5,714 bases of DNA from an uncultured Flavobacteriales bacterium (GTDB taxonomy: Bacteria; Bacteroidota; Bacteroidia; Flavobacteriales_D; Sanyastnellaceae): NCBI GenBank assembly GCA_937967465.1, contig CALBSW010000081.1:1-5714 (forward strand). Reading direction: 5' to 3'. The translations under genes and the position numbers were made by a program. Within the stretch, counting starts at the first letter, position 1; every line of letters starts with the position of its first letter. Under the pieces are notes generated by a model. It made no database searches and was not told the DNA's origin. It saw only the letters and a program-made list of their open reading frames with translations. Below, one piece after another: positions 1-5,545 of the stretch.

Positions 1-112
1 GATGCGCCCTCCGTTACGCCGCCCTTGCCCGTGCGGTTTCGATTTGGGAGAAAAAAATGTGGCGATTGCACTGAGTGGCCAGTGAAATCAGGTGTTTTGG
101 AAGGGTGAAAAA
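1..112. other. Unresolved end stretch downstream of the ABC ATPase gene
   Basis: This stretch lies past the stop of the ABC ATPase gene and holds no complete gene. All three plus-strand frames are open from the left edge and end in a stop before the ATPase gene: at 72-74 (last residues AVSIWEKKMWRLH), at 83-85, and at 106-108. One of them may be the tail of a convergent gene. The frame ending at 74 reads most like a protein, with an alanine-rich helix-like tail, but base composition by codon position does not separate the three. On the minus strand I see no ATG start here. The stretch also holds an inverted repeat, CACTG-AGTGGC-CAGTG (69-84). Read on the minus strand it is followed after 11 nt by seven T residues (57-51), a poor match to an intrinsic terminator for the operon. 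Confidence 0.3.
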
Positions 113-748
113 TCAGGCGTTGAGCCCGAGGACCACGGATTTCGCCCCGCTTGGGACCTCCTCTGCATCGTGGTTGGAGGCCACCACCAAAGTCCGTTCG
201 TTGCGGTGGTTCGTGATGAGGCCGCGGTACCAATCCCGTCCCTTGGCATCGAGGTGGGACGTGGGTTCGTCCAGGAAAAGGGCCGCTGAAGGCGTGGCAA
301 ACGCCAGGGTCAATGCAAGTCGCTGGCGCATGCCCGAACTCAGTTGGCCCACACGCCGGTGCTCGTTGCCTTCCAGCATGGCGATGGACACCATGTCCTG
401 CAAGGTCAAATCCTCGGAGGGGAGGCGACAGGTGCGGTGAAAGGCGAGGTGCTCTTCGACGGTGAAGTCGTGGATCAGGGACTGGTCCGGTGCGCAGTAG
501 CTGATGTGGCCGGGCAGAAGTTCCCGGGACAGCCCCTCGTCCCCCATGGACCAGCTGAGCTCTCCCTCACTTGCTCCGTCGAAACCGCACAGGATGCGCA
601 ACAGGCTGCTTTTCCCACTGCCGTTCGCCCCGAGCAGGGCCAATGTGCCGCCGGCGTCGACGGAACAGCTCATCCCCCTCCAGATCCAGGCTCGGCCGTG
701 GCGTTTGCCCAAGTCGTGGGCGCTGAAGGAGAGGGTGGCTTTGGACAT
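113..748 (-). CDS. Stand-alone ABC-type ATPase subunit (ATP-binding protein)
   Basis: A 211-residue nucleotide-binding protein of an ABC transporter, expected at the cytoplasmic face of the inner membrane where it hydrolyses ATP to drive a partner permease. All core motifs are visible: Walker A GANGSGKSS (40-48), Q-loop glutamine near 89, signature LSSGMRQR (136-143), Walker B LFLDEP with the catalytic Glu (157-162), D-loop SHLD (164-167) and switch His193 in SNHD. There is no membrane segment. The size and the GMRQRLAL form of the signature resemble CcmA-like and ABC-2-type ATPases rather than LptB or the MsbA fusion, but the substrate cannot be read from the sequence. The ATG directly follows the TGA of lpxA with no spacing, so translation is probably coupled. 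No permease is present in the window. The ATPase call is firm, the transport role is not. Confidence 0.93.
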   Translation of the reverse strand: MSKATLSFSAHDLGKRHGRAWIWRGMSCSVDAGGTLALLGANGSGKSSLLRILCGFDGASEGELSWSMGDEGLSRELLPGHISYCAPDQSLIHDFTVEEHLAFHRTCRLPSEDLTLQDMVSIAMLEGNEHRRVGQLSSGMRQRLALTLAFATPSAALFLDEPTSHLDAKGRDWYRGLITNHRNERTLVVASNHDAEEVPSGAKSVVLGLNA

Positions 749-1549
749 TCAGAAGGGGCCGCGCACAATGCCTTTGTCCGAGGCGCGGATGAAGTCGAGG
801 ATGGTGCCTTTCGCATCGCTGACCGGAAGCTCGATTTCGGCCACTTTCAGGGCTTTCGACATGTTGCCACCCGTGACGTAAAGGGTCCGGTAGATGTCTT
901 CGACCGCCCGCACGAATTCATCCGGGAACCCACGGCGCCGCAACCCGATGGCATTGACGCCGATGTAGCTGAGGGGCTCTCGGGCCACCTTGACGAAGGG
1001 CGGGATGTTTTTGCGGACCAGAGAGCCTCCCGCCACGAAGGCGTGCTGTCCGATGCGCACGAACTGTTGGACGGCGACGACCCCCTCGATGATGACCCAG
1101 TCTTCGATGGTCACGTGACCGGCAATGCTGGCGCAATTGGCCAGGACGCAGTGGTCCCCCACCACGGCATCGTGTGCAATGTGGGTGTAGGCCATCAGGA
1201 GACAATGCGACCCGACGCGGGTGGTCATGCGATCCGTGGTGCCGCGGTTGATCGTGCAGCACTCCCGGATGGTCGTGTGGTCCCCGATGACGGCGGTGGT
1301 GTTCTCCCCCGCGTACTTCAGGTCCTGCGGCATGCCCGCGATGACGGCTCCGGGAAATATGCGGCAGTGGGCGCCGATTCGGGCTCCATCCAAGACCGTC
1401 ACATTGGGGCCAATCCAGGTACCTGGACCGATCTCGACATCCGCTGCGATGGTGGAAAACGGACTGATGGTCACCCCTTCGCCCACCTTGGCGTCAGGGT
1501 GGACGACGGCCATGGGCGAGATGCCTTCGGAAGGAAAGGGCGTGCTCAT
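749..1549 (-). CDS. lpxA: LpxA, acyl-ACP--UDP-N-acetylglucosamine O-acyltransferase
   Basis: Catalyses the first step of lipid A synthesis: transfer of a 3-hydroxyacyl chain from ACP to the 3-OH of UDP-GlcNAc in the cytoplasm. The protein has 266 residues (E. coli 262). It shows hexapeptide repeats of a left-handed beta-helix from about residue 15 to 190, then a helical C-terminal part. The catalytic His is His126 in THIAHD, matching E. coli His125. QDLKYAGE (75-82) and IGLRRRGF (201-208) are family hallmarks. Gly174 aligns with E. coli Gly173, the residue limiting acyl length, so a long acyl chain would fit. Gln161 stands where E. coli has His160. The start at 1549 overlaps the lpxC-fabZ stop as ATGA, which favours it. 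A second ATG at codon 13 (MAVVHP) also fits the family N-terminus and cannot be excluded. Confidence 0.97.
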   Translation of the reverse strand: MSTPFPSEGISPMAVVHPDAKVGEGVTISPFSTIAADVEIGPGTWIGPNVTVLDGARIGAHCRIFPGAVIAGMPQDLKYAGENTTAVIGDHTTIRECCTINRGTTDRMTTRVGSHCLLMAYTHIAHDAVVGDHCVLANCASIAGHVTIEDWVIIEGVVAVQQFVRIGQHAFVAGGSLVRKNIPPFVKVAREPLSYIGVNAIGLRRRGFPDEFVRAVEDIYRTLYVTGGNMSKALKVAEIELPVSDAKGTILDFIRASDKGIVRGPF

Positions 1550-3000
1550 GCGGATTCGGTGGACGGGACGCGGTCCTGGATGATTTGGGCGAGCATTTCA
1601 GCTTCGGAGACCAGCTTGCCTCCCACGAACGCCTTTCCAGTCATGTGCACGAGGCCGCGGCGAATCGGACTGGCCAGTTGCAGCTGGAAGAGAACGGTAT
1701 CGCCGGGAATCACCTTCTGCTTGAAGCGCACATTGTCGATCTTCATGAAGTAGGTGGACCACTGTTCTGGATTCTCCACGCCACTCAAGGCGAAAATGCC
1801 CCCGACTTGTGCCATGGCCTCAATCTGCAGCACCCCCGGCATGACCGGGTTGTTGGGGAAGTGGCCCTGGAAGAAGGGCTCGTTCATGGTGACGTTCTTC
1901 AATCCGAGGATGCCCGTGTCCGAGCGGCGGATGATTTTGTCGACCAGCAGGAATGGGTAGCGGTGGGGGAGCAGCCGCTCGATGTCGTGGATGTCGAACA
2001 GCGGCGCTTCCGTCGGGTCGTATTGGGGGATGCCGTTCTGGGCTTCCCGCAGGCGCTTGAGTTGGCGGGCGAAGGCCACATTGCCTGCGTGACCCGGACG
2101 GGCGGCCAAAATGTGGCCCTTGATGAAGCATCCCGTGAGGGCGAGGTCTCCCACGATGTCGAGGAGCTTGTGGCGGGCGGGCTCGTTCTCAAACTGAAGC
2201 GCAGTGTTGTTGAGCACACCGATTTTGCCCGGCTCGACCCGCAGCTCCTCCTTGCCGGCGAGGTCGGCGATGGATTGGAGTTCGGCCGCATCGTAGGTCC
2301 GCTCGGCGAGGACAATGGCATTGTCGAGGTCTCCTCCCTTGATCAGCCCTTGCTCCAGCAGGGATTTCACTTCTTTGAGGAACACAAACGTCCGGCAGCG
2401 GCTGATGTCCGGGACGAATTGTCCCAGATGGTACATGCTGGCGTGCTGCGTACCGAGAATGGGACTGTGGTAATCCACCATGACCGTGATGCGGAACTCC
2501 TGGTCCACAGGGGGGACCGCCAGCATTTCCACGCCTTCTCCGTCGTGGTGGGTCAGGGTCTCAGTGAGTTCCAGGAATTTCCGGTCTGCCTCCTGCTCGA
2601 CGACGCCCACCTGTTCGATGTGGGCCACGAAGGGCCAGCTGCTTCCATCCAGGATGGGCACCTCCGGACCGCTCAGTTCGATGAGGGCATTGTCGATGCC
2701 ACAGCCGTAGAGTGCAGCCAGCAAGTGTTCGGTGGTGTAGATCCGCACACCCCCTTTCTCCAGGGTCGTCCCGCGACGCGTCTCCACAACCAGGTCGCAG
2801 TCCGCCGGCACCTTGGGGGCGTCGGGGAGATCGGTTCTCTGAAAAACGTACCCATGGCCTGGATCGGCGGGGTGCACCGTCAGGGTGCAGGCCTCACCTG
2901 TGTGGAGGCCAATGCCGTCCAGGGTGAAGCTCGATCCAAGGGTGTGCTGTTTGTCGCTCCGGATGGAGGCCAGGGGAAAGGCAGTGTTCGACGTCGACAT
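1546..3000 (-). CDS. lpxC-fabZ: Bifunctional LpxC-FabZ: UDP-3-O-acyl-GlcNAc deacetylase fused to 3-hydroxyacyl-ACP dehydratase
   Basis: One 484-residue frame carries two enzymes. Residues about 19-315 are LpxC, the zinc deacetylase that commits the pathway to lipid A. GLHTG is at 31-35, TTEHLLAAL at 89-97 holds the catalytic Glu91 and zinc ligand His92, RHKLLD at 276-281 supplies His277 and Asp281, and GHAGN holds catalytic His304. After a linker of about 20 residues, residues 336-475 are FabZ: LPHRYPFLLVDK (344-355) and GHFPNNPVMPG (379-389), with catalytic His380 and Glu394 in EAMAQ. FabZ dehydrates 3-hydroxyacyl-ACP in fatty acid elongation, so both halves bear on the fate of the hydroxyacyl-ACP pool. 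No stop or frameshift separates the halves, and both active sites are intact. The fusion is typical of Bacteroidota. The gene starts 27 nt after lpxD, with no clear Shine-Dalgarno site, and overlaps lpxA by 4 nt. Confidence 0.98.
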   Translation of the reverse strand: MSTSNTAFPLASIRSDKQHTLGSSFTLDGIGLHTGEACTLTVHPADPGHGYVFQRTDLPDAPKVPADCDLVVETRRGTTLEKGGVRIYTTEHLLAALYGCGIDNALIELSGPEVPILDGSSWPFVAHIEQVGVVEQEADRKFLELTETLTHHDGEGVEMLAVPPVDQEFRITVMVDYHSPILGTQHASMYHLGQFVPDISRCRTFVFLKEVKSLLEQGLIKGGDLDNAIVLAERTYDAAELQSIADLAGKEELRVEPGKIGVLNNTALQFENEPARHKLLDIVGDLALTGCFIKGHILAARPGHAGNVAFARQLKRLREAQNGIPQYDPTEAPLFDIHDIERLLPHRYPFLLVDKIIRRSDTGILGLKNVTMNEPFFQGHFPNNPVMPGVLQIEAMAQVGGIFALSGVENPEQWSTYFMKIDNVRFKQKVIPGDTVLFQLQLASPIRRGLVHMTGKAFVGGKLVSEAEMLAQIIQDRVPSTESA

Positions 3001-3027
3001 GTCTCAGGAGTTCGGTGCGGAGGCGCC

Positions 3028-4047
3028 TCAAGGGCGCTGTTGGAATTCGCGAACCAGGCGGCGCAAGGCCAGCTGGGTTTTTTGGTGGTCTTCGATGGGT
3101 TTGGCCGGATTGCCCTGAAGGGTCAGTCCCGACCGCTTGATGCTGGCGGTGATGCCGCTTTTGGCAGCCACTTTCGTTCCGTCGGCGATGTGGATGTGTC
3201 CATTGATGCCCACCTGGCCACCAATCATGCAGTGGGCGCCGATGGTGGTCGAGCCGGCCACGCCGGTTTGAGCGGCGATGACGGTGTGGTCTCCGATGCG
3301 CACATTGTGGGCGATCTGGATGAGGTTGTCCAATTTCACACCTTCTCCGAGCACGGTGGAGCCCAATGTGGCCCGGTCGATGGTGGTTCCGGATCCGATT
3401 TCACAGGCGTCACCCAGGACGACATTGCCCAACTGGGGCACCTTTTCATACCCGGATGTGGTGGGGGCAAAGCCAAACCCATCCGCTCCAATGACCGCGC
3501 CGGGTTGAAGGACACATCCTTTGCCCAGCACGCATTGGCTGGCCACGATGCTGCGCATGCCCAAGGTGGAGGAGGCTCCGATTCTGGCTTCCGGTCCAAC
3601 GAGAACGCCGGCTTGCAGGGTGCAGCCGGATTCAATGACCGCCTTGGCCTCCACAACGCAGAGGGGGCCGATTTGGACCTGTTCTCCAATTTCCGCGTCT
3701 TCGTGCACCACGGCAGACGGATGAATGCGGGTGGGAGCGCCTGCAGTCTGGGCCTGCACATCGGCGGCAAACGTCTGCATCAGTTTCGCCATGGCGGCAT
3801 ACGGATCCTTGACCCGAATGAGGGCAGTGGTCTCGGGGAGGGCGCTGGCCAGGGTGAGGTCCTCCGACACGAGCACAGCAGATGCAGACGTCGTGTAGAG
3901 GTGGGGCTCATAGGCCGGATTGGCGAGGAAAGTCAGCTGTCCTTGGCCGGCCTCCTCAATGCCTGCAAATCCATCCAGGCACCCTTCATCCGGACCTTCA
4001 ATCTGGCCTTCCAACAATGCCGCTACCTCACGGATGTGCACCTCCAT
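3028..4047 (-). CDS. lpxD: LpxD, UDP-3-O-(3-hydroxyacyl)glucosamine N-acyltransferase
   Basis: Adds the N-linked hydroxyacyl chain to the 2-amino group produced by LpxC, the third step of lipid A synthesis, in the cytoplasm. The 339-residue length matches the family (E. coli 341). Residues 1-100 form the uridine-binding N-terminal domain, including GQLTFLANPAYE (36-47). Residues about 107-300 are hexapeptide repeats of a left-handed beta-helix. IGADGFGFAP (186-195) is the LpxD hallmark loop, and His247 in QIAHNVRIG is the catalytic His. A short helical tail (about 315-339) with QLALRRLVREF ends the protein. The ATG at 4047 gives an N-terminus that aligns well with the family. There is no good Shine-Dalgarno site, as is common in Bacteroidota. 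It follows aroB by 28 nt and precedes lpxC-fabZ by 27 nt, so it is in the same operon. Confidence 0.97.
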   Translation of the reverse strand: MEVHIREVAALLEGQIEGPDEGCLDGFAGIEEAGQGQLTFLANPAYEPHLYTTSASAVLVSEDLTLASALPETTALIRVKDPYAAMAKLMQTFAADVQAQTAGAPTRIHPSAVVHEDAEIGEQVQIGPLCVVEAKAVIESGCTLQAGVLVGPEARIGASSTLGMRSIVASQCVLGKGCVLQPGAVIGADGFGFAPTTSGYEKVPQLGNVVLGDACEIGSGTTIDRATLGSTVLGEGVKLDNLIQIAHNVRIGDHTVIAAQTGVAGSTTIGAHCMIGGQVGINGHIHIADGTKVAAKSGITASIKRSGLTLQGNPAKPIEDHQKTQLALRRLVREFQQRP

Positions 4048-4075
4048 GCGGCGAATTTAGTCCATGCATCGGGGC

Positions 4076-5134
4076 TCAGGCCATCTTCTCTGCCAAGCGA
4101 ACAGCCTCGTCGAACGCTTCGAAGGACACCGGTTGGTCCGTCACGGGTTGTCCCAGCCCATCCAGCAGCACCATGTAGACCGTCTGTTCCTCGTTTTTCT
4201 TGTCCTGGAGTGCCCATGGCCAAAGGGTTTCTGCATTGGGTGGAATGACCGGGCACGGCAGGTGTGTCTCCACCCAGCGCGCAGCTTGTGCCATCGTCCC
4301 GTTCGGGTCGCCGAACTTCAATGTACTTGCCGCCAAGGCCACCCGCATGCCCCAGGCGACGGCTTCACCATGGAGCAGGTCGCGCTCTTCCTGCATGGCC
4401 CAGGATTCCAGCGCATGGCCAGCCGTGTGCCCGAAATTCAGCTGTTTGCGAACGCCACTTTTCTCATTGGCGTCCTGCGCCACGATGCGCGACTTGATGG
4501 TGACCGATTGCAAAATGGTCTCCCCCACCTTGTCCAGGTCGAGTCCGTCTCCGTCGGTCATCCAATGCGTCAACTGCGCACCATCCAGCGGGTTGGTGGA
4601 CGTCAGAAGCAGGTGTTTCACGTGTTCTGCCAAGCCAGAACGGGTCTCTCGTTCCGGAAGCGTGCGGAGGAATTCAGGATGAAGGCTCACGCCGGAGGGA
4701 GCTTGGAAGGTGCCCACGCGGTTCTTGGCCCCTTGAAGGTTGATGCCGGTTTTGCCACCGATGGCCGCGTCCACCATGGCCAACAAAGACGTCGGGATCA
4801 GCCAGAAATCGATGCCCCGCAGATAGGTGCTCGCAACAAATCCCGTGAGGTCGGTGACCGTCCCTCCGCCCAGACCAACCAGGGCACTTTTTCGGTCAAA
4901 GCCCACCGAGTCCAGATGACTCCAGAGGGCATGAGCGTGTTCCAGTGTCTTGATGGCCTCGCCAGTATCCGACAAGCACAAGAAGTCGGTGTGGGGTGGC
5001 AGGAGGGGTTGAATCAGGGGGAGACAATCCCGCTCGGTGTTGCGGTCCATGACCACTGCGAGTCGGGTGGGGCGGGTCTGATCAATCCATTGAAGAAACC
5101 GATGCAGTTGGGCGTCGAGGGGAAGGCTGTCCAT
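4076..5134 (-). CDS. aroB: AroB, 3-dehydroquinate synthase
   Basis: Converts DAHP to 3-dehydroquinate, the second step of the shikimate pathway to aromatic amino acids; cytoplasmic, NAD- and metal-dependent. The NAD-binding core GLGGGTVTDLTGF (87-99) is followed by YLRG (104-107), IPTSLLAMVDA (113-123) and GGKTGIN (126-132). Metal ligands are Glu170 (GLAEHVK), His236 (LNFGHTAGHALE) and His255 (LLHGEAVAWGM). Lys128, Lys138, Lys173, Arg229 and Asn233 match known active-site residues. The frame stays open upstream to an ATG at 5227, but that extension would cross the tRNA-Phe gene and its terminator. The ATG at 5134 is therefore chosen: it gives 352 residues, the usual family length, with GGAG 11 nt upstream. 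It is the first protein gene of the lpx set. Confidence 0.95.
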   Translation of the reverse strand: MDSLPLDAQLHRFLQWIDQTRPTRLAVVMDRNTERDCLPLIQPLLPPHTDFLCLSDTGEAIKTLEHAHALWSHLDSVGFDRKSALVGLGGGTVTDLTGFVASTYLRGIDFWLIPTSLLAMVDAAIGGKTGINLQGAKNRVGTFQAPSGVSLHPEFLRTLPERETRSGLAEHVKHLLLTSTNPLDGAQLTHWMTDGDGLDLDKVGETILQSVTIKSRIVAQDANEKSGVRKQLNFGHTAGHALESWAMQEERDLLHGEAVAWGMRVALAASTLKFGDPNGTMAQAARWVETHLPCPVIPPNAETLWPWALQDKKNEEQTVYMVLLDGLGQPVTDQPVSFEAFDEAVRLAEKMA

Positions 5135-5150
5135 GCAGTGCAAATCTCCA
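5124..5150 (-). promoter_or_regulatory. aroB ribosome-binding region that decides the start
   Basis: On the minus strand the text GGAGATTTGCACTGCATGGAC follows the terminator T-run almost directly. GGAG is a Shine-Dalgarno-like match 11 nt before the ATG at 5134. An in-frame TTG sits 9 nt earlier but is only 2 nt from the purine run, too close to be used with it. No other ATG in this frame lies between the tRNA gene and 5134. Confidence 0.5.
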
Positions 5151-5180
5151 AAAACAAACAAGCGGACCGAAGTCCGCTTG
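5150..5180 (-). terminator. Rho-independent terminator of tRNA-Phe
   Basis: On the minus strand a perfect 9-bp stem, CAAGCGGAC / GTCCGCTTG, closes on a TTCG tetraloop with a C-G closing pair, a very stable cUUCGg hairpin. It is followed by TTTGTTTTT. It begins 5 nt after the tRNA 3' end, so it looks like the terminator of the tRNA transcript. It lies only 15 nt before the aroB start, so it also stands between the tRNA promoter and the aroB-lpx operon. Confidence 0.88.
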
Positions 5181-5185
5181 CGATG

Positions 5186-5258
5186 TGGTGCTACCAGGAT
5201 TCGAACCGGGGACACATGGATTTTCAATCCATTGCTCTACCAACTGAGCTATAGCACC
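5186..5258 (-). tRNA. tRNA-Phe (anticodon GAA)
   Basis: A 73-nt cloverleaf can be folded by hand. The acceptor stem is GGTGCTA with TAGCACC. The D arm is GCTC-AGTTGGTA-GAGC. The anticodon stem ATGGA/TCCAT holds loop TTGAAAA with anticodon GAA (5225-5223), which reads Phe codons. The variable region is GTGTC and the T loop TTCGAAT. The discriminator is A73, and the 3' CCA is not encoded because the next bases are CATCG. The T stem CCCGG/CCTGG has one C-U mismatch at 51-63; all other stems pair fully. The gene lies on the same strand as aroB and ends in its own terminator. Confidence 0.96.
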
Positions 5259-5272
5259 AAAAAGTTGGGCGG

Positions 5273-5280
5273 CGAAGATA
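5273..5280 (-). promoter_or_regulatory. Possible Bacteroidota -7 element for tRNA-Phe
   Basis: The minus-strand octamer TATCTTCG differs by one base from the Bacteroidota -7 consensus TAnnTTTG. It ends 14 nt before the first base of the tRNA, so transcription would begin a few bases ahead of the mature 5' end, as is usual for tRNA genes. I find no TTTG at the expected distance upstream; the nearest TTG is only 12 nt away. This is a guess from position and partial match. Confidence 0.35.
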
Positions 5281-5436
5281 CTTCAAACTTGACAATCGCT
5301 GCGAATGGCGCTCACAAATCTCGGAGGGTCCCTTTTGAGGAATGGGACATTCTTGAGGCACCCGGATTTTGACCAAATCCTGTAAACAGACATCAGAAGT
5401 CAATCTTGATTAGACGAGCTGATGTAATCCTGACGA

Positions 5437-5454
5437 AAACTGACATGCCAGTTT
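5437..5454. repeat. Inverted repeat AAACTG-N6-CAGTTT
   Basis: A perfect 6-bp dyad with a 6-nt spacer, about 90 nt before the likely start at 5546. The size and symmetry would suit a dimeric DNA-binding protein, but an 18-nt dyad with 6-bp arms can also arise by chance. No T-run follows it. No regulator gene is visible in the window. Confidence 0.35.
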
Positions 5455-5487
5455 GTGAACGTTGCAGATAAATCTGTCAACTTCTCC

Positions 5488-5495
5488 TAATTTCA
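5488..5495 (+). promoter_or_regulatory. Weak -7-like element before the secreted-protein gene
   Basis: TAATTTCA keeps the TA and the two T residues of TAnnTTTG, with two mismatches at the end. A TTG lies 23 nt upstream (5462-5464). If used, transcription would start near 5500, leaving a leader of about 45 nt before the ATG at 5546 and excluding the earlier ATG at 5495. The match is poor, so this is a weak proposal. Confidence 0.2.
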
Positions 5496-5545
5496 TGGCT
5501 CTCTCTCTGGGAGAACCAAAAACCGCGTTAACCAAATCGCTTGAC

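Larger units (their letters stand above)
5259..5545. other. Divergent intergenic region with several short dyads
   Basis: About 290 nt between the tRNA 5' end and the likely start of the plus-strand secreted protein, visibly richer in A and T than the flanking genes. No gene is supported. It holds short inverted repeats: GTCCC..GGGAC (5328-5348, with an inner T-T mismatch), GGATTT-TGACC-AAATCC (5364-5380), AAACTG-ACATGC-CAGTTT (5437-5454) and CAGAT-AA-ATCTG (5465-5476). None is followed by a T-run, so they are not intrinsic terminators. Promoters for both directions must lie here if both genes are transcribed locally. Confidence 0.6.

Noticed and set aside
344..1753. A 469-codon open frame on the plus strand opposite the ABC ATPase and lpxA
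   Set aside because: It is in exact complementary register with both minus-strand genes, the same codon-use shadow, and has no recognisable motifs.
1585..4248. An 887-codon open frame on the plus strand opposite lpxC-fabZ and lpxD
   Set aside because: Its codons are the exact complements, in register, of the codons of lpxC-fabZ and lpxD, which happen to share a frame. It stays open because those GC-rich genes avoid TTA, CTA and TCA codons. The product matches no family I know, while the minus-strand products show full catalytic motifs.
5135..5227. N-terminal extension of AroB to an ATG at 5227
   Set aside because: It would place coding sequence over the tRNA-Phe gene and through its terminator hairpin, and would make the protein 31 residues longer than the family.
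5186..5258. tRNA-Phe 3' end as an integration (attachment) site
   Set aside because: No integrase gene and no second copy of the tRNA 3' end is visible in the window, and the neighbouring aroB is intact.
5328..5348. Hairpin GTCCC..GGGAC as a terminator
   Set aside because: The stem is short with an internal mismatch, no T-run follows on either strand, and no gene ends nearby.
5305..5385. A 26-codon plus-strand frame in the intergenic region
   Set aside because: It has no ribosome-binding site, no recognisable motif, and overlaps two inverted repeats. Nothing supports translation.
5497..5517. Imperfect hairpin in the possible leader of the secreted-protein gene (GGCTCTC with GAGAACC)
   Set aside because: It has one internal mismatch and a low-complexity CT run on one side, so the pairing is easily due to chance.
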